Source: Suttonella sp. R2A3 (GTDB lineage: Bacteria > Pseudomonadota > Gammaproteobacteria > Cardiobacteriales > Cardiobacteriaceae). From it: a DNA stretch of 64,000 nucleotides. The notes under the pieces were generated by a model that did not search any database, was not told the origin of the DNA, and saw only the letters and a list, made by a program, of their open reading frames with translations. Shown here in pieces: positions 36,733 through 47,672 of this stretch. The stretch is taken from contig NZ_CP090975.1 of the NCBI RefSeq assembly GCF_021513215.1, positions 241,501-305,500 on the forward strand, written 5' to 3'. How positions within the stretch are numbered: position 1 is the first letter of the stretch; every line of letters starts with the position of its first letter. The position numbers were made by a program, and so were the translations under genes.

Positions 36733-37092
36733 TCAAGAATCGGGTCGCAGCCAAATCCACCACATGACTAAGATGCAGACCACAATGACCAAGGCGCTAG
36801 CCCACCAGAGCTGTGCACCGAGCAGCCAAGAAGAAATCGGCAATGAAATACTTAACATGATTGTTGCCGCCCATTTTCCGGTACGTGGGATGGCGCGGCG
36901 TTCTTCCCAGGCAACGATAGATGGACCAAAAACTGGGTGGGTGAGTAAATACTGATGGAATCGCGGCGAGCTGCGGGCAAAACAAAATGCCGCAGCAATA
37001 ATAAACGGAACGGTCGGGAAAACGGGTAAAAATACCCCGACAAGCCCAAGGATAAACGCGATCACACCCGCAATGAACCAGAGATATTTCAT
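36733..37092 (-). CDS. YbaN-like DUF454 inner-membrane protein
   Basis: About 119 residues. Hydrophobic segments lie at about 3-40 and 75-115. The signature ARSSPRFHQYLLTHPVFGPSI, preceded by LPVFPTVPFIIAAAFCF, is characteristic of the DUF454 family. The function is unknown. The frame extends to a TTG at 37143, but the Met at 37092 aligns with the E. coli YbaN start. No strong ribosome-binding site is seen. It reads toward the UDP-glucose dehydrogenase gene and is divergent from bamA. Confidence 0.85.
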   Translation of the reverse strand: MKYLWFIAGVIAFILGLVGVFLPVFPTVPFIIAAAFCFARSSPRFHQYLLTHPVFGPSIVAWEERRAIPRTGKWAATIMLSISLPISSWLLGAQLWWASALVIVVCILVMWWIWLRPDS

Positions 37093-37170
37093 GTAGTAAA
37101 TGGCTAAAAATATCGCGTTATGGTACTCGATAGTTGCCTGCAAATAAAACTAAGAAAGTGTTAGTCGCCA

Positions 37171-37199
37171 TTGGCGAAATGCCGTTTTTTTGCTAATAT
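37171..37199 (+). promoter_or_regulatory. Candidate sigma-70 promoter for bamA
   Basis: -35 TTGGCG (37171-37176), a 17-bp spacer and -10 TAATAT (37194-37199), about 27 nt before the bamA ATG. The -35 sits in a small palindrome, CGCCATTGGCG (37166-37176). Confidence 0.45.
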
Positions 37200-37226
37200 C
37201 GAACTTTATTTTTGCCGGAAAAAACT

Positions 37227-39517
37227 ATGTTTACTTCGCTTCGAAAAACCGCGTTGGTTAGCGCAATCAGTCTCGCGGTGAGTACATCCGCTTTTGCGGA
37301 GGCTTTTCGCGTTGATGACATTCGCGTTGAAGGCTTGCAGCGTATTTCTGCGGGCACCGTTTTTTCTTATTTGCCGGTGCAAAGCGGTGACAGCTTTGAC
37401 GTTAATAATAGCGATGATGCGATTCGTGCACTTTATGCGTCTAATCTCTTTTCCGATGTTCGCTTAGCGCGTGACGGACAGACTTTAGTGGTTCAGGTAG
37501 AAGAGTTTCCAACCATTGCGCAGATTAATATTGAAGGCAATAAAGCGATTAAAACTACTGATGTGCGCAGTGCGTTTGCAGAAATTGGCTTTAGCGAGGG
37601 GCAGAGTTTTAATCCGGCAGTAATCAATCAATTGGTTAACGAGTTGGCCAATCAATATCAACAGCGCAGTAAATATTCCGTGGATATCACGCCCAATGTG
37701 CGTCAGTTACCACGTAACCGTGTGGCGATTGATTTGGCTATTTCTGAAGGGCGCTCAGCGCGAATTCGCGACATCGAAATCGTCGGCAATAAGGTTTATG
37801 ATGATGATTTATTGGTGGATTTGTTCAACACCAATACGGGTAAGTGGAACTCTTTCATCACCGCTTCGGACCAATATAATGAAGAAAAAATTCAAAAAGA
37901 TTTAAGGGCGTTAGAAGATTTCTACCTCAATCGGGGCTTTTTGAACTTCCGTATTAACAGCTCAGATATTGCGCTATCACCAGACCGTAAGACGCTGTAC
38001 TGGACGATCAATATCGATGAAGGTCAGTCTTATACCATCACCGATTACCAAATCACTGGCGATACAGTGCTCTCGCCAGAAGAACTTGATCAATTGGTTG
38101 CCTTTGAAGTGCCATCGGTGTACGACCATAGTAAGGTGCAAAAAACGTTAGACGAATTGCGTAAACGCATCGCTGATGAGGGTCATGCCCAGGTACAAAT
38201 TGAACCGGTGAGAGATGTTGACCCCCTAACTCAAGAAGTCAGCTTGAATTTTATGGTTGTACCCGGTCCTGTGACCTATATTCGTGAAATTGGTTTTACC
38301 GGTAACGATAAAACCTACGATCGCGTTCTTCGTCGTGAATTACGCCAACAAGAAGCGGCTGTGTATTCGCAATCAGATTTAGACCGTTCGCAAGAGCGCT
38401 TACGTCGTCTGCCACAGGTGGCAACGATTAAACAAAATATCGTGCCTGTCCCGGGACAAACCGATTTGGTTGATATTGAATACGAATTAACCGAACAAAG
38501 CACCAGCTACATCCAGGGGGTGTTGGCTATGGTGAAGGCAGTGGTGCGCTGTTTAATGTTGAGTATGGGGATAACAACTTTTTCGGCACAGGCAACCGCT
38601 TAAACATTGGCTTTGGTAAGAGTAAATCAACCGAAAAATACACCTTTGACTTTACCGATCCGTATTTCACAGCAGATGGTATTTCAGCCAACTATAGCCT
38701 ACTGTACGCTAAATATGATTTTGAGGAAGAAGATCTATCCAACTGGGCTGCAGATGAGCGCCAGGCATTGGTGACTTTTGGTTACCCATTAAGCGAATAC
38801 CAAACCGTATATTTTGGTGGTGGCTATCGCGGTTTGGATATTAATTTGGGCTATAACGTCGCGCCAGAGATTAAGCGCTTTATCGATGATCGCGGTGATA
38901 GCTTCCACGAAGGGGTGGCGACGCTTTCTTGGACGCGTGATACCTTGGATGATCCATTTATGCCTACAAAAGGAACCTATAACAGCTTAGGGGGTGAAGT
39001 AACCATTCCTGGCAGCTCAGAAACCTATTATCGTTTGAACTACCGCAACAATTCTTACTTTAGTTTTGGTGAAGATTCGATGGTACTCGGCTTACGTGGC
39101 AACGTAGCCTATGGTGACGGTTATGGCGATAGCAGCGACCTGCCATTTTTCCGCCATTACTACGCCGGTGGGATATCGACCGTTCGAGGTTATAAATATG
39201 GCACTATTGGTCCACGTTATAGCAATGGCGATAATGCTGGTGGCGACTTCCGGATCAATGGCGGTGCTGATTTGATCTTCCCGCGTGGATTCGGTGATCC
39301 TAATAGTGCCTATCGTATGGGCCTGTTCGTTGATGCCGGTAGCGCGTATTCTAGCGTCAGTGATTTTGATGCTGATGACCTACGCTACTCAGCTGGGGTA
39401 TTCCTACAATGGATGTCACCGGTTGGTCCGCTGAATTTAAGCTGGGCAAGACCGCTTAATAAGAAGGATGGTGATAAAACTGAATCCTTCCAGTTCACGC
39501 TTGGTAGAGGGTTCTAA
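37227..39517 (+). CDS. bamA: Outer-membrane protein assembly factor BamA, interrupted by a frameshift
   Basis: A signal peptide (MFTSLRKTALVSAISLAVST, ending AFA) is followed by five POTRA domains (FRVDDIRVEGLQRISAGTVF onward) and the Omp85 barrel, ending in GRGF. BamA inserts beta-barrel proteins into the outer membrane. The reading frame breaks at a run of five G (38516-38520): the upstream frame stops at 38603, while the barrel continues in another frame to 39517. One extra G restores a continuous protein of about 763 residues reading through GYGEGSGALFNVEYGDNNFF. As BamA is essential, a sequencing error is likeliest. I chose ATG 37227 over the in-frame TTG at 37212. Confidence 0.92.
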
Positions 39518-39520
39518 TGA

Positions 39521-40195
39521 ATGAGAGTATTCAATGTTGCGATAATCGGTTTGGTATTAGCATCACAGCTTAGCTTTGCACAAAGTGGCGCAGTTGAGGA
39601 ATCTGCGATGCTCGATGATGGTGCTTTGTGGGCAGAAGATGGGCGTGAATTGGTGCAAGCTGAGAATAATCCGGTTGCAGAGTCCGTTGTCAGTCCAAAG
39701 CCCACATCATCACCAGAAGTCCTAAGCGTGCCAAGTAATGGTCCATTACCTGATTCTCAGCATTTAGGGTTTGTTAATCTGCGCCGCGTTATGGGTTCTG
39801 CCCCTCAGCTGATGAGTATCCGTTCACGCCTAGATGGTGAATTTGCTGCTCAGCAAGAAGCATTACAAACCCAAAGTAATGATTTGGCAGAGATGGAAAA
39901 ACGGCTTTCCGGTCTGCCACGGGGTGAGGAATACTCTGCCCTGGAAGAGCAAATTATTGCCCTGCGACGTGATTTTTCTCGTGCTGAAGCGTCATTTCGC
40001 GATGCCTACAGCGTGCGACGCAATGAAGAATTAGCGAAATTACAACAACTTGTCGTTGATCAAATCGTGGAACTCGCCAAAGATGACTCTTATCAATTTA
40101 TTCTCAATGAGAATAGTGTGATATTTGCCAGTAATGAGGTTGATTTAACAGATAAAGTGATTAGTCGTTTACAAAAAATAGCCGATACACAATGA
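39521..40195 (+). CDS. skp: Skp/OmpH-family periplasmic chaperone
   Basis: 224 residues with a signal peptide (about 1-20, ending SFAQS). An unusual segment of about 55 residues, rich in Pro, Ser and Glu, precedes the Skp core. The core begins at LGFVNLRRVMGSAPQ and has a coiled-coil region (about 110-185) rich in Glu, Gln and Leu that forms the chaperone's arms. Skp binds unfolded outer-membrane proteins and hands them to the BAM complex. It follows bamA after 3 nt, and its stop overlaps the lpxD start (ATGA). Confidence 0.9.
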   Translation: MRVFNVAIIGLVLASQLSFAQSGAVEESAMLDDGALWAEDGRELVQAENNPVAESVVSPKPTSSPEVLSVPSNGPLPDSQHLGFVNLRRVMGSAPQLMSIRSRLDGEFAAQQEALQTQSNDLAEMEKRLSGLPRGEEYSALEEQIIALRRDFSRAEASFRDAYSVRRNEELAKLQQLVVDQIVELAKDDSYQFILNENSVIFASNEVDLTDKVISRLQKIADTQ

Positions 40196-41178
40196 GTCAA
40201 AAAAAATTATTATCTGTGCATGACATTGCACAGGCCCTTGGCGCACACGTTATAGGCGACGAAAAACGCCAAATTACTGGTGCCGGTACGTTAGAACATG
40301 GCCAGCAACAACAGGTTGGCTTTTTGGCCGAAAGACAATACCAGCGCTATATTGACGACTGCCAGCTTGGCGCTGTGTTAGTACAAGCGCCTTTTGATGA
40401 TATCGTACCCGCACAGATCGTGGTTGACGATGTCAAAGCGGCTTGGCGGACGGTTGCTGATTTATTTAGTACAGCTCCTGTAGCTAGCGGCATCGATGCG
40501 AGAGCGGTGATTGCTGAGGACGCTGAGGTTGCTGAAAACGTGAGTATTGCTGCTGGTGCGGTCATCGGTTCAGGAGCAAAAATAGGCGCAAGTTGTGTGA
40601 TTGGCTCTGGTGTAGTGATCGAACCTGGGGTAAGCATTGGCCGAGATGGAACGATTATAGCCGGAGCACGCATTTTAGCTGGCACACAGATTGGCGCCCG
40701 TGTTTTTATCGATAGCGGCGCAGTGATTGGTTCACGCGGCTTTGGCTATGCGCTAGAAAACGGCCATTGGCACGCTATTGCCCAACTCGGAGGGGTGCGT
40801 ATTGGCGATGATGTTGATATTGGCGCGAATACCACGATCGACCGTGGGGCGATTGAAGATACGGTGCTTGAGGATGGCGTCAAACTCGATAACCTGATTC
40901 AAATTGGTCATAATGTGCATATTGGCGCGCATACCATTATTGCTGGTGCGTGTGTGATTGCCGGTTCGGTACGGTTTGGTACGCATTGTGTGGTCGGTGG
41001 CGCAAGTGTGTTTGCTGGCCATATCCAAATTGCTGATGGTTGCCAGTTTACCGGTCATTCATCGGTAAGCAAATCGATCACCAAGTCTGGGGTTTATTGC
41101 TCAGCGCTGACGGTAATGCCAATTCGCCAATGGAAACGTTTTGTCGCAAAATTAAAAATTTTTGGAAAAGAAAAATGA
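40192..41178 (+). CDS. lpxD: UDP-3-O-(3-hydroxyacyl)glucosamine N-acyltransferase LpxD
   Basis: 328 residues. An N-terminal uridine-binding domain (about 1-100) is followed by left-handed beta-helix hexapeptide repeats (about 100-290) of the I-G-x-x pattern. The catalytic His is in [15 protein letters not shown], and the region [19 protein letters not shown] matches the family. It adds the second acyl chain in lipid A synthesis. It overlaps skp by 4 nt and fabZ by 4 nt. Confidence 0.97.
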   Translation: MSQKKLLSVHDIAQALGAHVIGDEKRQITGAGTLEHGQQQQVGFLAERQYQRYIDDCQLGAVLVQAPFDDIVPAQIVVDDVKAAWRTVADLFSTAPVASGIDARAVIAEDAEVAENVSIAAGAVIGSGAKIGASCVIGSGVVIEPGVSIGRDGTIIAGARILAGTQIGARVFIDSGAVIGSRGFGYALENGHWHAIAQLGGVRIGDDVDIGANTTIDRGAIEDTVLEDGVKLDNLIQIGHNVHIGAHTIIAGACVIAGSVRFGTHCVVGGASVFAGHIQIADGCQFTGHSSVSKSITKSGVYCSALTVMPIRQWKRFVAKLKIFGKEK

Positions 41179-41660
41179 CTGATAACACAATAACCACTAT
41201 GGATATAGAAGATATCATGCGCTATTTGCCGCATCGTTATCCATTTTTATTAATCGATCGTGTGCTGGAGGCAGAAGCGGGCAGCCACATTAAAGCGCTG
41301 AAAAATGTCACAATGAACGAACCTTTTTTCCAAGGACATTTTCCTCGCAAACCAGTCATGCCAGGCGTTTTAGTCATTGAAGCAATGGCACAGGCTGCTG
41401 GGATCTTGGGCGTAAAATCAGCCAAAAAAGAAATGGGCTTACCGGATGAACCAGAAGCCGATGGTATTTACTTTTTTGTCGGGATTGATAAAGCGCGCTT
41501 TCGTAAAACCGTCTGCCCAGGTGATCAATTAATTTTCGATGTGTCGCTAATTAAATCACGTCGTGGGATTTGGACGTTTTCTGCTACTGCCTCAGTTGAC
41601 GATAAAGTGGTGTGTAATGCAGAAATCATGTGTACGTCCGCTGGTAAAGGGGATGCGTAA
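41175..41660 (+). CDS. fabZ: 3-hydroxyacyl-[acyl-carrier-protein] dehydratase FabZ
   Basis: 161 residues in a hot-dog fold. The active-site His55 is in [14 protein letters not shown] and Glu69 in [12 protein letters not shown]. It dehydrates 3-hydroxyacyl-ACP in fatty acid elongation and competes with LpxA/LpxD for 3-hydroxyacyl-ACP, which explains its place between lpxD and lpxA. The ATG at 41175 overlaps the lpxD stop; the frame is open further upstream but that part is lpxD in another frame. Confidence 0.97.
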   Translation: MTDNTITTMDIEDIMRYLPHRYPFLLIDRVLEAEAGSHIKALKNVTMNEPFFQGHFPRKPVMPGVLVIEAMAQAAGILGVKSAKKEMGLPDEPEADGIYFFVGIDKARFRKTVCPGDQLIFDVSLIKSRRGIWTFSATASVDDKVVCNAEIMCTSAGKGDA

Positions 41661-42433
41661 TGATTCATCCCACGGCGATTATCGATCCTAAAGCCGAGAT
41701 CGCAGACTCTGTTTCTATCGGTGCTTATAGCGTCATCGGTGCTGATGTCAGTATCGATGAGGGAACTAGCGTTGGGCCGCATGTGGTGATCGAAGGGCCA
41801 ACACGGATTGGCAAACACAACACTATTTACCAATATGCTTCATTGGGTGCGGCGCCACAGGATAAAAAATATGGTGGCGAACCAACTGAGCTGATTATCG
41901 GCGATCACAATACGATTCGTGAATTTTGTACCTTTAACCGCGGTACAGTCCAAGACAATGGGCAAACGGTGTTGGGTTCGCACAATTGGATTATGGCGTA
42001 TGTGCATATCGCCCATGATTGTGTGATCGGAAACCATACCATTTTTGCTAACAATGCCTCACTTGCCGGTCATGTGCATATCGATGACTACGTGATGCTT
42101 GGCGGATTCGCCTTGGTGTACCAATTTACCCATATTGGCCGACACGCGATTTGTGCATTTTCTGCTGGTGTGAAGCAAAATGTGCCACCGTATGCGATGG
42201 TTGCTGGTATGCCGGCTAAAGCCGCTGGACTCAATCTTGAAGGACTGCGACGCCATGGCTTTAGCGCTCACGAAGTGTCAGCGATCAAACAGGCGCATAA
42301 GCTTTTATACCGTGAAGGATTATTGCTCAGCGAAGCGCGTACGCGCATTCAAGCGCTGGCTGAAGAAGAAGCGGTGGTTCAACCCATCGCTGCGTTTTTA
42401 GCCGAGACGGGTAAACGTGGCCTAATTCGCTAA
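41660..42433 (+). CDS. lpxA: UDP-N-acetylglucosamine O-acyltransferase LpxA
   Basis: 257 residues. Hexapeptide repeats form a left-handed helix over about 1-185, followed by a C-terminal helical part. The catalytic His lies in YVHIAHDCVIGNHTIFAN, and GGFALVYQFTHIGRHA is typical. It performs the first step of lipid A synthesis. Its start and stop overlap fabZ and lpxB by one base each (TAATG). Confidence 0.97.
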   Translation: MIHPTAIIDPKAEIADSVSIGAYSVIGADVSIDEGTSVGPHVVIEGPTRIGKHNTIYQYASLGAAPQDKKYGGEPTELIIGDHNTIREFCTFNRGTVQDNGQTVLGSHNWIMAYVHIAHDCVIGNHTIFANNASLAGHVHIDDYVMLGGFALVYQFTHIGRHAICAFSAGVKQNVPPYAMVAGMPAKAAGLNLEGLRRHGFSAHEVSAIKQAHKLLYREGLLLSEARTRIQALAEEEAVVQPIAAFLAETGKRGLIR

Positions 42434-43566
42434 TGGATAACGCGCCACATATCGCCATTATCGCCGGGGAAGCCTCCGGCGATTTGCTTGCTGCTCCGCT
42501 CATTTCTGCACTACGTCGGCGTTTTCCTAATGCGCGTTTTAGTGGGATTGGAGGCGCTGCGATGCAGCGTGAAGGATTTACTTCGCTAGCCGATATGTCG
42601 CGCCTATCAGTGATGGGACTTTTTGAAGTATTGCGCCATTTACCTGATCTTATGCGCTTAAAACGCGATTTATTGTCGCATTGGCGCGCGGATCCACCGG
42701 ATATTTTTATTGGCGTCGATGCGCCGGATTTTAATTTGCGTATTGCTAGAGAACTTCATCAACAAGGGGTAAAAACCGTACATTACGTTAGTCCATCGCT
42801 GTGGGCGTGGAAAGCGAAACGAATCGAGAAGATTAAAGGAACAATCGACTTGATGCTGTGTCTCTTTCCTTTTGAAACCGCTATTTATGAAGAGCACGGG
42901 GTGCAAGCAGCTTGTGTTGGTCATCCGCTGCGTGATCGCTTGCAACCGAAAGATAAAGCTGATGTAGAACAACGCTTAGGGCTTTCCGAGGCAACTAGAC
43001 TAGGCATTTTTCCCGGCTCAAGACAGGGCGAGATTGAGCGATTAATGCCGATTTATGCGCGTACTTGGGGATTGTTAGCCACGCAATATCCCGACTGGCA
43101 GGCGGTGGTATCGTGTCACAACGCGCAACATCGAGGAATGATCGAAGCAATCATTGCCGAGTATCCACGCATCAGTATTTCTGAAGCAGCTAGTGATGAT
43201 CTGATGTCGGCGTGTGATGTTTTGTTGTTGACTAGCGGCACGATTACCCTTGAAGCGGCATTACTGGCACGACCAATGGTAGTGGCTTATCGGGTTAATG
43301 CGCTAACCGCGATGATCGCGAAACGCTTGCTCAAGATTGAGCGTTTTTCACTACCTAATCTGCTTAGTCAGCACGATTTAGTGCCCGAATGTATTCAGCA
43401 TGACTGTCGTGCACCAATGCTCGCACAAGCCTTATCGCCTTTGTTGACCGATGATGCGGCACGCGATGCGCAACTTTCAGGCTTTAAGGCTATTAGCGAA
43501 GCTTTACCACGCAATGTGTCGCAACATGCGGCACAAGCGATTGCAACCCATTTATGGCCGCAATGA
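42433..43566 (+). CDS. lpxB: Lipid-A-disaccharide synthase LpxB
   Basis: 377 residues, a GT19 glycosyltransferase. It begins IAIIAGEASGDLLAAPLI, the family signature, and has YVSPSLWAWKAKRIEKIK, CLFPFETAIYEEHGV and FPGSRQGEIERLMP, which contact UDP or lipid X. It joins UDP-diacylglucosamine to lipid X at the inner membrane face. It is coupled to lpxA upstream and rnhB downstream. Confidence 0.97.
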   Translation: MDNAPHIAIIAGEASGDLLAAPLISALRRRFPNARFSGIGGAAMQREGFTSLADMSRLSVMGLFEVLRHLPDLMRLKRDLLSHWRADPPDIFIGVDAPDFNLRIARELHQQGVKTVHYVSPSLWAWKAKRIEKIKGTIDLMLCLFPFETAIYEEHGVQAACVGHPLRDRLQPKDKADVEQRLGLSEATRLGIFPGSRQGEIERLMPIYARTWGLLATQYPDWQAVVSCHNAQHRGMIEAIIAEYPRISISEAASDDLMSACDVLLLTSGTITLEAALLARPMVVAYRVNALTAMIAKRLLKIERFSLPNLLSQHDLVPECIQHDCRAPMLAQALSPLLTDDAARDAQLSGFKAISEALPRNVSQHAAQAIATHLWPQ

Positions 43567-44126
43567 TAGCCGGAGTTGACGAAGCTGGACGTGGGGCGCT
43601 GGCTGGCAATGTGGTGGCTGCGGCTGTTATTTTGCCAAATACTTATGATTTACCCCAATTAACCGACAGCAAAAAATTAAGCGCTAAGCAACGCGCACGA
43701 TTGTTTGACGCGATTATTGCACAAGCAGTCAGCGTGCGTTGGGCGCAAGCCTCTCCGGTCGAAATCGATCGGCTCAATATCCATCATGCGAGTTTATTAG
43801 CGATGCAACGCGCGATTGGTGGATTACCAGCGGTGGATGAAGTACGCATCGATGGTAAATTTGCCCCGCAATGCGCTTATCCAACGCGAGCAATCGTTGG
43901 CGGCGATGCCAGCGAACCAGCAATCGCTGCAGCATCGATTATCGCCAAAGTCATTCGTGATCGGCAGCTGATTTTGCTCGATTCGCTCTATCCACAATAC
44001 GGCTTTGCTGGCCATAAAGCCTACCCGACAAAAACCCATATCACCGCCTTGTGCGAACATGGTATTTGCGCGCTGCATCGGTTAAGCTATGGGCCCGTTC
44101 AACGCAGCCTCAATAATTATGCCTGA
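43563..44126 (+). CDS. rnhB: Ribonuclease HII
   Basis: About 187 residues. The active-site acidic residues are in GVDEAGRGALAG (Asp, Glu), with further motifs DSKKLSAKQRARL and DASEPAIAAASIIAKVIRD. It removes ribonucleotides from DNA and RNA in RNA-DNA hybrids. Starts at 43554 and 43563 are both ATG; the latter overlaps the lpxB stop as ATGA, the commoner arrangement. Its last codons overlap the dnaE start. Confidence 0.96.
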   Translation: MIAGVDEAGRGALAGNVVAAAVILPNTYDLPQLTDSKKLSAKQRARLFDAIIAQAVSVRWAQASPVEIDRLNIHHASLLAMQRAIGGLPAVDEVRIDGKFAPQCAYPTRAIVGGDASEPAIAAASIIAKVIRDRQLILLDSLYPQYGFAGHKAYPTKTHITALCEHGICALHRLSYGPVQRSLNNYA

Positions 44127-47100
44127 TTTTTCTCATCTGCACGTTCATAGCGAATATTCCTTAAACGACAGTATGTTACGTATCGGGCAGATTGTCTCTT
44201 TAGCCAGCAAACAAGGGATGAACTCTGTCGCGCTTACCGATCGTAACAACCTTTATGCGGCGATCAAGTTTTATACCAAAGCACGAGCGGCTGGGATTAA
44301 ACCGATTATTGGTTGCGATTTATCGGTGCGTGATGACAGTGGTGCGGTTCATCAACTGGTGTTGCTTGCACAAAATCGCCAAGGCTTTGTGCAACTGTGT
44401 GAGTTAATCAGCTTCGCTTACCAGCATGACCAAGCACAAGGTATTGTCGCGGTGGATGAAGCGCGTCTAACACTCGCCCAATGCAGTGATCTAATCGCCT
44501 TAAGTGGCGGTGTGCAAGGTGATATTGCCGCAGCGATTGAACGCGGTGATTTGCCGGCTGCTAGAGCGCGTTGTGTCCATTGGCAACGCATTTTTGCTGA
44601 TCGCTTTTATTTACAAATTGCCCGTCATGGTAAAGACAGTGAAGCGCGTTATGAGCAGGCTTGTCGTGCTCTGGGTACTGAGTTAGGTGTTGCTGCTGTA
44701 GCGAGTAACTTAGCGTGCTTCAGCAAACCAGAAGAATATGAAGTCCACGAGGCTCGGGTGTGTATCAGTACGGGTCGGTTAATGGATGATCCGCGTCGTG
44801 AGCGCTTCTTTACCGACCAACATTATTTCAAAAGTACCCAGACGATGCACGGAGCATTCGCTGATGCGCCTGAGTTGCTGACAAACGCAAATAGTGTTGC
44901 TCAGCGTTGTAACTTAGAATTGGATCTCGGTAAAAATGTGTTACCCGATTTTCCACTCCCCGATGGGCAGGAAATCGACACGTATTTACGCGAACAATCA
45001 CATCTTGGTTTGGATAATCGCTTGGTCCAGCTGTTTCCTGAAGAGAGTGAGCGACAAGCCGCTACAGCGCAATATAAAGCACGACTTGATACTGAGCTTG
45101 ATGTCGTGTGCTCGATGGGCTTTCCTGGCTACTTTCTAATCGTTGCTGATTTTATCCAATGGGCAAAAGACCATGATATTCCGGTGGGCCCAGGACGAGG
45201 TTCTGGTGCCGGTTCGTTAGTGGCTTATGCTTTAAGTATTACCGATCTTGATCCGCTGGCTTATGATTTACTGTTTGAGCGATTTTTAAATCCAGAACGG
45301 GTATCGATGCCCGATTTTGACGTCGATTTTTGCATGGACAAGCGCGATGCGGTGATTGACTATGTGGCTGAGAAATACGGGCGTGAAAAAGTCTCCCAAA
45401 TCGCGACTCACGGGACAATGGCGGCTAAAGCTGTGGTACGTGATGTTGGGCGCGTGCTGGGTCTGCCGTATCCTTTTGTTGATAATATCTCTAAGCTCAT
45501 TCCTAATGTGTTAGGGATTACCTTACCCGATGTGTTGGGTTTGAAACCGATCAATCCCAACGAAGATGCAGAAAGTAAAGAAAAACGGTTGAAAATGCTT
45601 TCTCCTGATCTTATTGAGCAGCGCGCGCAAAACGAAGATACCGATACCTTACTCACGATGGCGTTGCAGCTCGAAGGGATTGCGCGAAATGTCGGTAAGC
45701 ATGCCGGTGGAGTGGTTATTGCACCAACCAAAATTACCGATTTTTCCGCGCTGTACGCTGAACAAGCTGGCGGTAATATTTCCTCACAATTCGATAAAGA
45801 CGATATTGAAGCCGCTGGGTTGGTGAAGTTTGACTTTTTAGGCCTACGCACACTCACGGTTATCGATTGGGCGGTGGCGTTTGTTAATAAGAAGCGCGAG
45901 CAGCTTGGTGAACAGCCGTTAGTGATGAATAACCTGCCGCTTGATGACCCAGAGACTTATCGTTTACTCAATACCTGTCGCACGACAGCTGTTTTCCAGC
46001 TCGAATCGCGCGGGATGAAAGATCTGATTGGCAAGCTTAGACCTGATAATTTTGAAGAAATTATCGCTCTGGTGGCGCTCTATCGACCAGGACCTTTGAA
46101 ATCCGGCATGGTCGATGATTTTGTTAACCGTAAGCACGGGCTGGCTGAAGTGGATTATCCGCATCCTGCACTCGAGCCTATTTTGGATACGACCTATGGA
46201 GTAATGGTCTATCAAGAACAAGTCATGCAGGTGGCGCAAACGCTCGCGAACTATAGTTTAGGTGAAGCCGATATTCTGCGCCGCGCGATGGGTAAAAAGA
46301 AAGCTGAGGTTATGGCCGAGCAGCGGGAGATTTTCGTTTCCCGCGCGGTTGAAAGCGGCGTTGAAGAGCTCACCGCGACCAACATCTTTGACATGATGGC
46401 CAAATTTGCTGAATATGGCTTTAACAAGTCGCATTCGGCTGCTTATGCCTTATTGTCGTACCATACTGGCTGGCTGAAAGCACATTACCCTGCACAATTC
46501 ATGGCCGCCGTGCTGACCTCTGATATTGATCACACCGATAAAATCGTGCAGATGATCGATGAGTGTCAGGCGATGGGCTTGCGAGTTTTACCACCGTGTA
46601 TTAACCGCTCTAGCTACGCGTTTACCGTTAGCGAAGACGATGCGGTGATCTATGGTTTGGGCGCGGTTAAAGGCGTTGGTGAAGGGGCGATCAATTTACT
46701 CATTAATGAGCGTCAAAAAAATGGCCCATTTAGCTCTTTACTGGATTTATGTCGCCGGCTCGATTTAAAGAAACTCAATAAACGTACGCTGGAAACGCTG
46801 ATTTGTGCGGGTGCGTTTGACTTTATTGAGCCTAATCGAGGGGGGTTATTAGCCGCTTTGCCACAGGCTATACGACTCGCCGAACAACACCATCGCGATC
46901 AAAAACACCAGCAAAATGATATGTTTGGATTATTCGCTGCTCCGGGTGCTACAAATTCTCAGGATACCTTATCGATTCGAATTGAGGATGCCTGGGAACC
47001 ACGCGAGCAACTTGAATATGAAAAACAGACCCTCGGCTTGTTTCTCAGCGATCATCCGGTCAATAGCGAACGTGATACCTTACAAAAGCTATGCAGTCAT

Positions 47101-47672
47101 AACCTCGCCGAGCTTGATGAAGCGATGGAAAATTGGATTAAACCAACACGTCGTGATGAAGGCATTCCAATTCGTATTGGCGGGTTGGTTTGTGAAGCAC
47201 GCCATCTCGTGAGCAAGAAAGGGCATCCGATGGCCTTTATCACTCTAGATGACCGCTCTGGTCGCCGTGAAGTGGGTGTGTTTGGCGATGTTCTTAGCCA
47301 GCATAAAGATCAGTTAAGTGACGATGAAATTTTGATTATCGACGCTAAGGCAGAATTTGTCTCTTATCGTGATGAATGGCGAATTGCTGCACAAAAAATC
47401 TGGCGTATAGAAGACGCTAAAATTGCGCTGATCCGTCATATTCGTATTGATTGCGATGAAGAGTTTGGCGCGTGGGGGCTTTTACCCAGTTTCTCTTAGA
47501 GCGGCGTAATCAAGAAGCATCGAACGGCCCCGGAATCAGCCTCTTTTTTAGCGCTGAAGATGCTAAAGCTTCTGGGATTATCCGTATTCCTGGGACTTAT
47601 CATTTATCGACTAATGATCTCCGCCAACTCAACAGTTGGTTTGGTGAATCTGCACTGGATATCAAATATTAA
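44119..47672 (+). CDS. dnaE: DNA polymerase III alpha subunit DnaE, with a frameshift near the C-terminus
   Basis: A PHP domain (about 1-270, HLHVHSEYSLND) is followed by the C-family polymerase core with GPGRGSGAGSLVAYALS and PDFDVDFCMD (catalytic Asp pair), then helix-hairpin-helix and OB domains. The frame beginning at 44119 stops at 47499, after 1126 residues. The next frame (to 47672) carries a stretch ending GTYHLSTNDLRQLNSWFG, which resembles the end of DnaE. They join if one G is added to the run of five at 47474-47478, giving about 1184 residues. Sequencing error is the likeliest cause. PHP motif 1 keeps HxH, but TDRNNL replaces the TDHGNL expected of an active site. The ATG overlaps rnhB. 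Confidence 0.93.
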
